The notes: generated by a model not told the origin, from the sequence alone. DNA of 64,000 nt from Erysipelothrix sp. HDW6C (GCF_011299615.1 NZ_CP049861.1:930001-994000); one strand, 5' to 3'; shown: positions 1 to 8,466, numbered from the stretch's first letter. A program made the numbers and translations.

Positions 1-300
1 GGTGATGATGTAGCACAGAATAGGGTTGCAAGCGAACTTGTAGCGATTTTCAGATCTATGGTGGACAATAATAAACAAGTTATAATAGTAACTCATAAAC
101 CTGAGCTTGTGGTGAATTTGGATGTTGATAATGTAATAATTTTGAAGCAAACCAATAATGGAAATATAGAGATTCACAATGGAGCACTTGAGTTTGAAAA
201 TGAACAAATTAATGTATTGGCAGAGGTTGCAAATACATTAGATGGAGGGGTTGAAACGATCAGAAAGAGATGGAAAAGATATGATAAAAAAAGTGATTGA
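1..300 (+). CDS. C-terminal part of a TrlF/SMC-like AAA ATPase (5' end outside window)
   Basis: The reading frame is open from base 1, so the gene starts upstream. The visible 99 residues contain a Walker-B/D-loop-like stretch followed by VIIVTHKPELVVN, the switch histidine region of ABC/SMC-type ATPases, then a tail ending LDGGVETIRKRWKRY. This pattern (THxPxLVVNxDxDxVIxL followed by a GGxExxxxRxxRY tail) is what I know from the C-terminus of TrlF-family ATPases, large proteins with an N-terminal PHP domain and an interrupted ATPase. The PHP half is not in the window, so the assignment rests on the tail alone. The following gene starts inside its last codons, which implies translational coupling. 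Confidence 0.6.
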   Translation, partial: GDDVAQNRVASELVAIFRSMVDNNKQVIIVTHKPELVVNLDVDNVIILKQTNNGNIEIHNGALEFENEQINVLAEVANTLDGGVETIRKRWKRYDKKSD

Positions 301-586
301 GATAAGAATCGAAGATAATAGTAGAATAGTGGTTACTAACCATTTAGGTGTTAATATAGAGATCGGCCTAGAAAAAAAGCAGATCTCTGCAAAAGACATA
401 TATGCATTACTGGATTTTGAAGAGAAAAGTGTGACTGAGCTAAGTCCTGCTGAGAGGCTCTCAGATGATAAAACATCCGGTCCAAGTAATGAGATTTATC
501 GTTTGTTTAATTATGTCTACGATTTATTAGCAAGTGTCATTGATGAGGTTGAAAAATTCCGAATAGAACTTGGAGAACATAATTAA
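281..586 (+). CDS. Small hypothetical protein coupled to the TrlF-like ATPase
   Basis: A 101-residue protein whose ATG at 281 overlaps the end of the upstream ATPase gene (stop at 298-300), with purine-rich GAAAGAGATGG upstream as a possible ribosome binding site. An in-frame ATG at 242 exists but lies deep in the upstream gene and has no better site. The N-terminus (MIKKVIEIRIEDNSRIVV) looks like beta strands; the C-terminal third (residues about 68-100) is amphipathic helix. No catalytic motif is visible and I do not recognise the family. Overlap with the ATPase gene suggests a partner subunit; that role is inference. Confidence 0.55.
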   Translation: MIKKVIEIRIEDNSRIVVTNHLGVNIEIGLEKKQISAKDIYALLDFEEKSVTELSPAERLSDDKTSGPSNEIYRLFNYVYDLLASVIDEVEKFRIELGEHN

Positions 587-613
587 TTAAGTAAATTTGA
601 AAATGGAGGAATT

Positions 614-652
614 ATGAACAAGCATGATTGCAGGGTTAGATATGTTTTCTAA
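614..652 (+). other. 12-codon mini-ORF with a strong ribosome binding site
   Basis: An ATG preceded by TGGAGGAATT opens a reading frame of only 12 codons (MNKHDCRVRYVF). The good Shine-Dalgarno sequence directly after the coupled gene suggests either a truncated third gene or a leader-type minigene. No homology can be argued at this length. Confidence 0.2.
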
Positions 653-784
653 ATTGAAGTTTGTTTTCCTAAACTTGCAATTATTAAGTAAGATTTCCCA
701 AGTGTTTAATGGTTAAGGTATGTAATGAGGGCGGAGATTATGCAGTATATAGCCTCATTATTAAAGTGCAAAGGGGACGATAAA

Positions 785-1675
785 ATGAGGTACGATGAAT
801 ATCTAGACTACTTAGACGAGTGTATTGATTATTGTGATCAGAGAGCGAGCGAGATTATTGAACACAAAGAAATAAATATTAATGTCTTTGACAACGTAAC
901 TAATGATGTTAAAGAGAAGCTAAATGGGGAATTTGCTGACACAATCGGCTTCTTAAAAGTGTTTCACATTTTGACAGTAGACTATATGGCCGAAATACTG
1001 AAACAATACAGAATTGATTGTTTTTCTAATCAAATAGTTCCGAATGAAGATATGTTTTATCTACACACCAGAGCTCTAAGAACCTATTTAGAAGTAGTTA
1101 TATTGATAAGTAATGGACTTTCTGATGGGGCATATGCAAGAAACAGGACTAATTATGAGATAATATCGATTATGAGAGTATTCAATAAGTACAAAGACGA
1201 TGCGAGCAAAGCATTTAGAAATACTAAGATTAACAGCAACAAGTGGATTTTAGACATAGAAAAAATCAGTAAGGATTTCTCAAGTAGGATGACACAATGG
1301 AGTAGAAAGAACTCTTTGAGTAATAAAGATATTGCATTGATTTGTAGTGGCGATGGTTTTGATTACATGAAGAAGTGGGAAGAAGTCTATAGAACTTCAA
1401 ACAACATCTTACATGTTAATTACGAAGGTACATATAGTTCGATTTCTTCAAAGGGTGAAATTGCTCTCAACCCAGGACACTCAAATGGCGGCATTGCTCT
1501 AGTTTCAGATCATGCAGTACAGTTAATTGCAATTGCAAATTCGATCTTCATTGATTACATGTTTTGTTTGGGGAACAAATCGCAAAGTCTCATTTCACTT
1601 ATTCATGAATTTAAATATACTAATCATTTTCTTGTAAATAACTTCAGAATGAAAAATGATCAACTAGTTGTATAA
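785..1675 (+). CDS. DUF5677-like protein
   Basis: About 296 residues if translation starts at ATG 785, which has AAGGGG eight bases upstream; in-frame starts at 725 and 740 lack a comparable site. The protein is helical. Its centre carries LHTRALRTYLEV, then GLSDGAYARNRTNYEI, the R/E-x-L...G...A..R...E pattern of DUF5677 proteins, a family of unknown function often found in accessory regions. A histidine/asparagine stretch (NNILHVNYEGTY) follows about 100 residues later. No membrane segment or signal peptide is visible. It sits alone between long intergenic stretches, as in a variable region. Function unknown. Confidence 0.55.
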   Translation: MRYDEYLDYLDECIDYCDQRASEIIEHKEININVFDNVTNDVKEKLNGEFADTIGFLKVFHILTVDYMAEILKQYRIDCFSNQIVPNEDMFYLHTRALRTYLEVVILISNGLSDGAYARNRTNYEIISIMRVFNKYKDDASKAFRNTKINSNKWILDIEKISKDFSSRMTQWSRKNSLSNKDIALICSGDGFDYMKKWEEVYRTSNNILHVNYEGTYSSISSKGEIALNPGHSNGGIALVSDHAVQLIAIANSIFIDYMFCLGNKSQSLISLIHEFKYTNHFLVNNFRMKNDQLVV

Positions 1676-1861
1676 GTATCAGTAACGTAAATAAGTTACT
1701 ACAAGAATCCAAGCGGTAGTGGTGATAAGTACATTGTGGTTACTCGAAAAGTGCATATGTGTTATTTGAAATACCATGAAGTACAAAATCTAGATTCTAA
1801 GTTAATAATTGTTATGGCAGAAACAAAGTAAATGAACTTAACCTGAGAGTGAGGTGGCGAT

Positions 1862-2443
1862 TTGGAACGGTTTAGATTAATGAGAAATATTGTCACCTGT
1901 AACAAGTGTGGTGACACAATTGAAAGCAAATATATAAGTGACTGTGTAAGATGTAAATGTGGAGCAATTGGTACGAATGGCGGAACAGAGTATCAAAGAC
2001 TAGTCGGTGAAAAAGGTGATATTTGCTTGAAAAAATCGATTTACAAAGATGCAAAACGTGGTACTTTAATTACACATAAAGAGTTAGGAAAATTAAAGAA
2101 AAATACTAAGGAGCTTATGGACTCCTTTGGTGTTATGAGTGTTGGTAATGGCTTTATAGATTGTATTTGTTCAAAAGATGAAATCATAAGATTCTCAGAT
2201 GCGCTGAGCAAGATAGATATAGAAGTAACACATTTTACTCTATGGGAAGTAGTTGAAAAACTTGATGATAAACCTAAAGCAGGTATGGGTGGACCAAAAA
2301 ACAGATTTGCTGAGGGATGGTATGCTGAACTAAATTGTAATAATTTTGAATACAGAGGTATAGAGAATCTGTTAGAAATTGTGAATCAATATGAATTAGA
2401 ATTTGGTTGTGTTGTAGCACCCGGGTTATGGCTAGATATTTAA
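1862..2443 (+). CDS. Zinc-ribbon protein (DUF7695-like N-terminus)
   Basis: 193 residues from a TTG start at 1862 preceded by GAGGTGG; the next in-frame ATG (1880) would cut close to the zinc motif. The N-terminus has two metal-knuckle pairs, TCNKCGDTIESK and DCVRCKCGAIG, consistent with a four-cysteine zinc ribbon (CxxC ... CxC), then GTNGGTEYQRLVG. This resembles the small DUF7695 family known to me from phage and accessory DNA of Bacillota. The remaining 140 residues (beginning SIYKDAKRGTLITHKEL, ending CVVAPGLWLDI) I do not recognise; they may be an immunity-like or toxin-resistance domain, but nothing visible proves it. Confidence 0.5.
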   Translation: MERFRLMRNIVTCNKCGDTIESKYISDCVRCKCGAIGTNGGTEYQRLVGEKGDICLKKSIYKDAKRGTLITHKELGKLKKNTKELMDSFGVMSVGNGFIDCICSKDEIIRFSDALSKIDIEVTHFTLWEVVEKLDDKPKAGMGGPKNRFAEGWYAELNCNNFEYRGIENLLEIVNQYELEFGCVVAPGLWLDI

Positions 2444-2607
2444 CATAGAAATAGCTTTTTTAATCGAATTCACACAATCACTTGATCGAAATAAATTGTA
2501 CTTTAGTTCCAATTGTGGTACAAGGACTACAGATAAGTCCTTACAAATATTCAGTTGTATATTTCGGCTGAAAAGCACATAGGGCACCATTTATAATTAC
2601 CTAAACT

Positions 2608-2644
2608 ATCTGTATGTGAGTTTCTCACGATACAGATTTTTTTT
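2608..2644 (+). terminator. Rho-independent terminator after the zinc-ribbon gene
   Basis: ATCTGTATGTGAG and CTCACGATACAGAT form a 13-bp stem with one bulged G and a TTT loop, followed by eight T residues. The gene-free stretch 2444-2791 otherwise contains only this and the minus-strand terminator at 2725-2761. Confidence 0.85.
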
Positions 2645-2724
2645 AATTATTCACTGAAGTTAAAGTGTTAATAGAGTACATCATGATATCGCTTCAGTCC
2701 AAAGATACATTAATTCTTATATCT

Positions 2725-2761
2725 AAAAAAACGACACCTGTAAGAAGTAATTATAGGTGTC
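2725..2761 (-). terminator. Terminator of the isochorismatase-like gene
   Basis: Arms GACACCTGTA and TATAGGTGTC (one wobble) enclose a 9-base loop; on the minus strand the hairpin is followed by a run of seven T, placed just after the stop of the minus-strand gene. Confidence 0.8.
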
Positions 2762-2791
2762 ATTGTACTTTTAATTTTCAATCGTATGTAA

Positions 2792-3280
2792 CTAAATTAA
2801 GTCAGGCAAATACTTAATCGTACACCCTTTACTTTGGTAGTACTCAAGCATTGGATCAATCTTCCTCTTATCATAACTTGTAATACAATCAGATAAGACC
2901 GTAACATCATAATTCTCTTTTCTCAGGTTGAAACAGGTAGACTTAACACAGGCGGTGGCATCGGCACCTGTAATAAAGAAATTTTGAATGTTGTTGTTGG
3001 CAATATACTCTCTAAACTGATCGCTCGTTAGTGCGTTTCCTTTGTACTTTGTAAAAATATTCTGCGATACCATTTTCAACTCAGATACCAAATTGGCTCC
3101 ATTTGTGCCAGTTTTAAACGTTCGGGTACCTGGTGAGAGATTTTCATGTCGTATATAAATCACATGATACTGATTTTGATCTGCCCAATCAATTGCAGTA
3201 TTGATGTTATCGATTATCTCTTTGTAATTCTTTGTAATATCGTTTTGAATGTCAATAATTACGAGTGCTGTAGGGTTCAT
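2792..3280 (-). CDS. Isochorismatase-like cysteine hydrolase
   Basis: 162 residues with the fold signature of isochorismatase/nicotinamidase hydrolases: ALVIIDIQND at the N-terminus (catalytic Asp10), FTKYKGNA (probable catalytic Lys78) and GADATACVKSTC (nucleophile Cys111, with the usual preceding cis-peptide region). The substrate cannot be read off; family members hydrolyse nicotinamide, N-carbamoyl compounds or other amides. The start is preceded by AGAAAGAGG. The gene is divergent from a WYL-domain regulator, and the shared 106-base region has a palindromic operator, so the two probably form a regulator/target pair. Confidence 0.85.
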   Translation of the reverse strand: MNPTALVIIDIQNDITKNYKEIIDNINTAIDWADQNQYHVIYIRHENLSPGTRTFKTGTNGANLVSELKMVSQNIFTKYKGNALTSDQFREYIANNNIQNFFITGADATACVKSTCFNLRKENYDVTVLSDCITSYDKRKIDPMLEYYQSKGCTIKYLPDLI

Positions 3281-3321
3281 TGTGGATACCTCTTTCTAGT
3301 TCATAAGTACTATAACATGCT

Positions 3322-3355
3322 ATTGTTGACACCGTTATGTCAACAATATATAATA
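3322..3355 (+). promoter_or_regulatory. Promoter of the WYL regulator with an overlapping palindromic operator
   Basis: TTGACA (3327-3332) and TATAAT (3350-3355) are separated by exactly 17 bases. A perfect 10-bp inverted repeat (TATTGTTGAC ... GTCAACAATA, 8-base spacer, 3322-3349) covers the -35 box and the spacer. The geometry predicts repression by a dimeric factor, most simply the WYL protein itself, and possible control of the divergent hydrolase. Confidence 0.7.
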
Positions 3356-3386
3356 TGTTGAAGAATTTTTGAAAAGAGGGACCGAT

Positions 3387-4316
3387 ATGAGATTGGATAG
3401 ACTCGTCAGTATTATTATGATTCTTTTGGATAAGAAACGAATTCCTGCACAGGAACTTGCAGATAAGTTCGAGGTATCTTTACGGACCATTTACCGCGAT
3501 ATTGATGCCATAGATATCGCAGGAATACCAATTCGATCCATACCGGGTGTTGGTGGTGGGTTTGAAATAATGCCCAAGTATAAGGTAGATTCCAATGTTT
3601 TTTCTCGCAATGACCTGTCGTCGATTCTATTAGGATTGTCAAGTGTGTCGGGTATTGTGCAAAGTGATACATTCATTCATGCGTTAGAAAAAGTAAAGAC
3701 GCTTATCCCTGATGAGCATGCGCGAGATATTGAGTTTAAGGCAAATCAAATTCATATCGATATGAGTCCATGGATTGGAAACATACAGATCCAGAATAAT
3801 TTGGAAGTTATTAAGCAAGCGCTTCATGCGGTAAAATTAGTTACCTTTTCCTATCGTGACCATCGTGGTAATATCACAGAGCGCACGGTTGAACCCTATC
3901 AATTGGTATTAAAAAGCAACCGATGGTATTGTCATAGTTATTGTTTGACTAAGAAAGACTATCGTCTGTTTCGGCTTTCTCGGATATCAAACGTAAGAAC
4001 CCTTTCACAATCCTTTGATGTGCGTGCTTATGAAAAACCACGGCTAGACTTTGATGACAGGTTAGAGACGATACAAACCAAAGTTAAAATCCGAATTCAT
4101 AAATCACTTGTAGATCGTGTTCTTGATTTTTGCACGTTTGATTGTCTCATTGAAGATGGCGATGCCCACTACATTTTGGAATTTCCATTTATTGAAAATG
4201 ACTTTTATTATAATACGATTTTAAGCTTTGGGAACAAATGTGAATGTCTTTCGCCAGCACACATTCGTGCTGAAGTAATCAATCGTATCGATGCCATATT
4301 GTCGATTTATATCTAA
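3387..4316 (+). CDS. WYL-domain transcriptional regulator (YafY/DeoR-like HTH)
   Basis: 309 residues. An N-terminal winged helix-turn-helix (residues about 3-60; core AQELADKFEVSLRTIYRDID) is followed by a WYL domain in which the motif reads NRWYCHSYC (residues about 178-186) and YRLFRLSRI. WYL domains sense small ligands or nucleic acids. ATG 3387 is chosen because AAAGAGGG lies six bases upstream; a TTG at 3369 is in frame but would lie ahead of this site. The promoter carries a palindrome, consistent with autoregulation. The divergent isochorismatase-like gene is the likely target. Confidence 0.88.
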   Translation: MRLDRLVSIIMILLDKKRIPAQELADKFEVSLRTIYRDIDAIDIAGIPIRSIPGVGGGFEIMPKYKVDSNVFSRNDLSSILLGLSSVSGIVQSDTFIHALEKVKTLIPDEHARDIEFKANQIHIDMSPWIGNIQIQNNLEVIKQALHAVKLVTFSYRDHRGNITERTVEPYQLVLKSNRWYCHSYCLTKKDYRLFRLSRISNVRTLSQSFDVRAYEKPRLDFDDRLETIQTKVKIRIHKSLVDRVLDFCTFDCLIEDGDAHYILEFPFIENDFYYNTILSFGNKCECLSPAHIRAEVINRIDAILSIYI

Positions 4317-4335
4317 ATTTTTGATTAATATTTGA

Positions 4336-4360
4336 AGCAAAGCGTAGTCTTTGCTTTTTT
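4336..4360 (+). terminator. Terminator after the WYL regulator
   Basis: AGCAAAG / CTTTGCT stem with a 6-base loop and a T tract. Confidence 0.8.
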
Positions 4361-4520
4361 ACAATCCAAGTGTACTTAACATTATCTTAATGTAACTTCC
4401 GCTTACATTGATTATTGTGTAATAAACGACATCTATTTTCAGAAAGCGATTTTCATTTGATGTCATTTCATGGTAGTATCACCGTAACATCAATTTAGTT
4501 TTGATTGTAAGGAGAACGAA

Positions 4521-5717
4521 ATGGAAATATTTATAAAAAATTTTGTTGAGAACAACAGCCTTTTCTATTTCTTCATCATCATGATTGTATTTGCCGTGGG
4601 TGATTTCATCGGAATAATCACCAAAGCAAAAATATCATCGGTGTTTGTGGTAATGGCTGTATTTCTTGGGGCATTTATGTTGGGAGTATTCCCGGCAGAT
4701 ATTGTAGAGCGAGCCGGACTCACGCAGATTGCGTCGATGTCAGCCGCGATTTTGATTTTCCATATGGGGACAATGATTAACTTGAAACAGTTAATCGCTG
4801 AATGGAAAACAGTGGTTACAGCGACGGCATCAATGATTGTAGTAATGTTAGCGTGTTTATTGTTGATTCCGATTATAGGGAGAGACAATGCAATTGTAGC
4901 GATTCCGGTGCTAAACGGGGGAATTATTTCAACGCAAATTATGAGCAATGCAGCTACGGATGCCAACTTGATCATTCCAGCAGCTTTTGCCGCGATTCTT
5001 TATGCAGTTAAGAAATTTGCAGGGGCTTACCCTGCGTCTTATGCTGGGGTGAAGGAAGCGGAAATCGCTTTAGATGCATATCGTAACGATAGAAAAAGTG
5101 TTAAGAATGTTGAAGAGTCCGTAAAGAAAGAAACGAAAGGTTTTGCAACAAAGTATTCAAAGTACTTCACAGATTTTACCTGTCTTATGATTGCCGTATG
5201 TTTTGCTTGGATCTCTGTTTCCTTGGGTAAGACGTTTACAGCGATTAACTATTCGCTTTGGGCGCTCTTATTTGGAGCAGTATTTGGGTACTTGGATATT
5301 GTACCGAGTCGTATCTTGGAAAAAGGGAAGGCATCAGGTATATTTTCGATGCTCGTATATGTAACGATTATTCCTTCCTTGAGTCGTGTCACATTGGATG
5401 ATTTGGCATCACTTGGACTTCAAATTGCAATTACTCTTGTAGTAACCATTGCTGCTTTGTATTTGGTATTCTCGGTTCTTCCAGGATGGAAGCTGTTAAA
5501 ATCAAAACATCTCGCATTTGGAGTTTCATTATGTCAGTATTTGGGTTTCCCAGCTACTTTCTTGGTATCGCATGAAATTGCGAAAGCGGTAACTGATGAT
5601 CCTCAAGAGCAACAGGTTGTTCTTGACCGTATCATGCCAAGTTATGTTGTAGCAGGCATGACAACTGTAACGACGTTATCGATTATCGTTGCTGGAATCT
5701 TTGTCGTATTTATTTAA
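4521..5717 (+). CDS. Polytopic membrane protein, putative transporter paired with ggt
   Basis: 398 residues with about ten hydrophobic segments in two blocks: one N-terminal (residues about 15-170) and one C-terminal (about 215-398), separated by a charged cytoplasmic linker (roughly 170-212, rich in K/E). The repeat-like layout resembles anion/amino-acid symporters such as GltS, but no diagnostic motif is visible and I do not assign a family. AAGGAG precedes the ATG. The gamma-glutamyltransferase gene starts 11 bases after its stop, so the pair is an operon; import of a gamma-glutamyl compound or glutamate is the simplest inference. Confidence 0.6.
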   Translation: MEIFIKNFVENNSLFYFFIIMIVFAVGDFIGIITKAKISSVFVVMAVFLGAFMLGVFPADIVERAGLTQIASMSAAILIFHMGTMINLKQLIAEWKTVVTATASMIVVMLACLLLIPIIGRDNAIVAIPVLNGGIISTQIMSNAATDANLIIPAAFAAILYAVKKFAGAYPASYAGVKEAEIALDAYRNDRKSVKNVEESVKKETKGFATKYSKYFTDFTCLMIAVCFAWISVSLGKTFTAINYSLWALLFGAVFGYLDIVPSRILEKGKASGIFSMLVYVTIIPSLSRVTLDDLASLGLQIAITLVVTIAALYLVFSVLPGWKLLKSKHLAFGVSLCQYLGFPATFLVSHEIAKAVTDDPQEQQVVLDRIMPSYVVAGMTTVTTLSIIVAGIFVVFI

Positions 5718-5727
5718 GGAGAAGTGT

Positions 5728-7338
5728 ATGAAATTTGATCAATATATGTACCGCTATCCCTCGCGTCGTAACTTAGTGTATGGGCGTAAAGGTATGGTTG
5801 GAACTGCAAGTCCGCTTGCATCACAAGTCGGACTAGAGATACTTAAAAAAGGCGGAAATGCCATTGATGCAGCCATTGCAACGGCGGCTGCGCTGACTGT
5901 AGTTGAACCATCAGGAAATGGTATTGGTGGCGATAATTTTGCGATTGTCTGGTTTGAAGGCGAAATGTACGGTTTGAATGCAAGTGGAGCTGCACCGGCT
6001 CTCATGGATGCGTATGCTATGAAGGATCGTGGCGATAAAGAAGTGACTAAATTTGGACTTGATCCTGTAACGGTACCTGGAGTTCCAAGCGGGTGGGTCG
6101 CATTGTCAAAACGATTTGGTAAACTTCCACTGGATGTTGTTTTAGAGCCAGCTGCAATCTTAGCGGAAGAGGGATTTCCAGTCTCTGTGAATGTTGCGCG
6201 CCTTTGGAAACGTTATTATAAGATTTACAGTGCTGCATTAAAGGACTATCCCATTCTTAACACTTGGTTTGAAACATTCTGTCCCGATGGACATCCTCTT
6301 GAGGCCGGTGAATTATTCAAGTCACCAGGTCATGCTAAAACGCTTCGTGACATTGGGGCAACAATGGGCGAATCGTTTTATTCGGGGGCGATTGCTGACG
6401 CAATTGATGCTTTCTCCAAAGAAAATGGTGGTTTCATTCGCAAAGATGACTTGATGAAGCATGAGGTGGAGTGGGTAAGGCCCTTGTCAGTGAATTATCG
6501 TGGTTATGATATCTGGGAACTACCACCAAACAGTATTGGCATCATGGCTTTGATGGCCCTAAATATTCTCGAAAACTTTGAACTAAGTGGAAAAGAAGAG
6601 GTGGATACATATCACAAGCAGATTGAATCAATGAAGCTTGCATTTGCCGATGGTATGGCTCATATTGGTGAACCAAAAACCATGCGCGTTGACTTGGACC
6701 ACTTACTTTCAAAAGAATATGGGACTGCCCGTAGTAAACTCATTGGAGACCAAGCACTTGAACCTGCTCCAGGAGAACTTGAGTCAAACGGGACAGTATA
6801 TTTCTCAACAGCAGATAAGGATGGTAATATGGTTTCCTTTATACAAAGTTGTTATACGGGATTTGGTTCAGGAAGCGTCGTTCCGGGTTTGGGAATCAGT
6901 CTCCATAATCGAGGGAGTCAATTTACACTTGAAGAAGGCCATCCAAACTTCTTAGAACCTGGAAAGCGACCGCTTCATACAATCATTCCGGGCTTCATTA
7001 CGAAAGATAACAAGCCTGTCGGGCCATTTGGAGTTATGGGAGGGCCCTTACAACCCCAAGCTCACATGCAGGTAGTCAGTAGTATGGTTGATTTCCATTT
7101 GAATCCCCAAGATGCACTGGATGCACCGCGATGGCAATGGGTATCCGGTAAGAAAGTTCAAGTCGAACATGGACTACCTTTCCATATTACAGAAGCACTA
7201 ATGCGTCGTGGGCATGAAATCGAGGTATTGAATGAAACAATCATGCTCGGTCGTGGCCAGATTATCATTCGAAATGAAGATGGTGTCCTAGTTGGTGGAA
7301 CCGAGCCTAGATCTGACGGTTATTTGGCCGTTTGGTAA
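5728..7338 (+). CDS. ggt: Gamma-glutamyltransferase / glutathione hydrolase, YwrD-like
   Basis: 536 residues from ATG 5728 (AAGGAG six bases upstream; an earlier in-frame TTG lies inside the upstream gene). Gamma-glutamyltransferases are N-terminal nucleophile enzymes that cleave themselves before a threonine and then hydrolyse or transfer the gamma-glutamyl group of glutathione. Visible signatures: GGNAIDAAIA and GNGIGGDNF near the N-terminus, then GTVYFSTADKDGN, where Thr356 is the predicted processing nucleophile, and PGKRPLHTIIPGF. No signal peptide is present, unlike the secreted enzymes, so it resembles the cytoplasmic YwrD branch. Cotranscribed with the upstream membrane protein, suggesting uptake followed by hydrolysis inside the cell. 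Confidence 0.88.
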   Translation: MKFDQYMYRYPSRRNLVYGRKGMVGTASPLASQVGLEILKKGGNAIDAAIATAAALTVVEPSGNGIGGDNFAIVWFEGEMYGLNASGAAPALMDAYAMKDRGDKEVTKFGLDPVTVPGVPSGWVALSKRFGKLPLDVVLEPAAILAEEGFPVSVNVARLWKRYYKIYSAALKDYPILNTWFETFCPDGHPLEAGELFKSPGHAKTLRDIGATMGESFYSGAIADAIDAFSKENGGFIRKDDLMKHEVEWVRPLSVNYRGYDIWELPPNSIGIMALMALNILENFELSGKEEVDTYHKQIESMKLAFADGMAHIGEPKTMRVDLDHLLSKEYGTARSKLIGDQALEPAPGELESNGTVYFSTADKDGNMVSFIQSCYTGFGSGSVVPGLGISLHNRGSQFTLEEGHPNFLEPGKRPLHTIIPGFITKDNKPVGPFGVMGGPLQPQAHMQVVSSMVDFHLNPQDALDAPRWQWVSGKKVQVEHGLPFHITEALMRRGHEIEVLNETIMLGRGQIIIRNEDGVLVGGTEPRSDGYLAVW

Positions 7339-7360
7339 TTCGAATCAAATTTATCTTTAT

Positions 7361-7390
7361 AGAGACAACACTTTTAAATGTTGTCTCTTT
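7361..7390 (+). terminator. Terminator after ggt
   Basis: AGAGACAACA / TGTTGTCTCT 10-bp perfect stem, 8-base loop, T-rich tail. Confidence 0.85.
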
Positions 7391-7402
7391 CTAATGCATA
7401 GT

Positions 7403-7431
7403 ATTCATTTTAATGGGTAATTTGTTATAAT
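7403..7431 (+). promoter_or_regulatory. Probable extended -10 promoter
   Basis: TGTTATAAT gives an extended -10 (TATAAT at 7426-7431); the -35 region is weak (ATTCAT, 17 bases upstream). It fits transcription of the following membrane-anchored gene. Confidence 0.4.
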
Positions 7432-7472
7432 GTATGGATGCCAATGGCTGAAGTTGAAATGGGTGGAGGATA

Positions 7473-8159
7473 ATGATGAAGACTGAGAAAAATGGTGCAA
7501 ATTTAAAAAGGAAATGGATTATTATAACTGCGATTTTAGTAGTGGCAGTTACTATGGCTTTATTTGTGTTGAATCAAAAGAAGGAGTTACCTTATGACAC
7601 GCTAGAATTTTCCCTCGCACCGATTGCACTTGAAATGCGAGCGGAGCCAATGAGTGAAGAAAATGACGGAATCATTCGCTTTAATATAGAGCGTAATTAT
7701 CAAGATTTTCCCATCGATAAGATTCAATCAATATCGTATGATGCGCGCGTTATCACTTCTGTTGACGGTGTTTATGGAACGATTAATCAGGTCGCAGATT
7801 TACGTAATAAGATTGTTGAAATGGGACTGGGAAATGAATTAGAATTCAATGAAGGAACAATCACATACGAAGGAAAGAATGGAATTCGCACCATGCCGTT
7901 TAAGTATATTGTTGTTGATACGAATTTTCCTGAATTGAGAGCTGTTAATGTTGTTGAGACAGAGCTTAATCAGGTTCCAGATTACAATACATTATTCATG
8001 GCAACGGATTCAGAAGATGGAGATCTTGCAATACGCGTTGAAGGAGAGGTTGATTATGGAGTTGCTGCAATTTATGAACTCTATGTGGTCGCTACAGATT
8101 CAAGTGGAAACATATCAAAGAAACCTTTCTTTTTGACGGTACATTCAAATGAAGAATAG
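7473..8159 (+). CDS. Membrane-anchored extracellular protein with Ig-like tail
   Basis: 228 residues. A basic N-terminus (NLKRK) and one hydrophobic helix (residues about 14-34) form a signal anchor; the rest is polar and should face outward. The C-terminal 60 residues (DYNTLFMATDSEDGDLAI ... YELYVVATDSSGNISKKPF) have the ATDxxGNxS pattern of bacterial Ig-like/DUF5011 domains, used as structural modules in surface proteins. The central part is unrecognised. Two adjacent ATG codons (7473, 7476) follow GGTGGAGGA. It is monocistronic, flanked by terminators on both sides. No enzymatic motif is visible. Confidence 0.65.
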   Translation: MMKTEKNGANLKRKWIIITAILVVAVTMALFVLNQKKELPYDTLEFSLAPIALEMRAEPMSEENDGIIRFNIERNYQDFPIDKIQSISYDARVITSVDGVYGTINQVADLRNKIVEMGLGNELEFNEGTITYEGKNGIRTMPFKYIVVDTNFPELRAVNVVETELNQVPDYNTLFMATDSEDGDLAIRVEGEVDYGVAAIYELYVVATDSSGNISKKPFFLTVHSNEE

Positions 8160-8181
8160 AAAACAAATGTGTTGAAGTATC

Positions 8182-8224
8182 AAAGTATAAAATTCAAGTA
8201 TATCTGAATTTTATACTTTTTTTA
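8182..8224 (+). terminator. Strong terminator
   Basis: A perfect 15-bp stem (AAAGTATAAAATTCA with its complement), 8-base loop, then a T tract. It insulates the M-box leader from upstream transcription. Confidence 0.9.
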
Positions 8225-8234
8225 ATTTAAAAAC

Positions 8235-8263
8235 TTGACATTCGTAAAAATAACATGTACCTT
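8235..8263 (+). promoter_or_regulatory. Probable promoter of the M-box leader
   Basis: TTGACA (8235-8240), 17-base spacer, TACCTT (8258-8263). The -10 is weak but placement 15-20 bases ahead of the aptamer is right. Confidence 0.5.
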
Positions 8264-8277
8264 GTAAAAGTAAATAC

Positions 8278-8430
8278 TATTTCCCGGTAGGTGAGGCTAC
8301 CATAAGGATATGGGTTGTTGCCGCAAAATAGTGGAGACACTATGCGTTGGTTTGAACAGGTGTTATCAAAAACAAGGTTTCACCTAATACAACTTCACCG
8401 CCTTATGGAGCTAAAGCTCAAACGGTATAC
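8278..8430 (+). promoter_or_regulatory. M-box (ykoK-type) Mg2+ riboswitch aptamer
   Basis: The leader carries the conserved M-box elements in order: GGTAGGTGAGGCTACC at the 5' side, GTTGTTGCCGCAAAATAGTGGAGACACTATGCGTTGG in the middle (positions 8314-8350, with the GGAGACAC core), and GGAGCTAAAGCTCAAACGG at the 3' side. M-boxes bind Mg2+ and switch off Mg2+ transporter genes when the ion is plentiful. Downstream lie a terminator (8467-8506) and an MgtA-type ATPase, as expected. Confidence 0.88.
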
Positions 8431-8466
8431 CATAATATAAAGCGAGTTTATTTTTGTTTTTACGTT

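Noticed and set aside
4438-4461. Possible cre site upstream of the ggt operon (GAAAGCGATTTTCA)
   Set aside because: The second half is one base out of register with the consensus; too weak to call.
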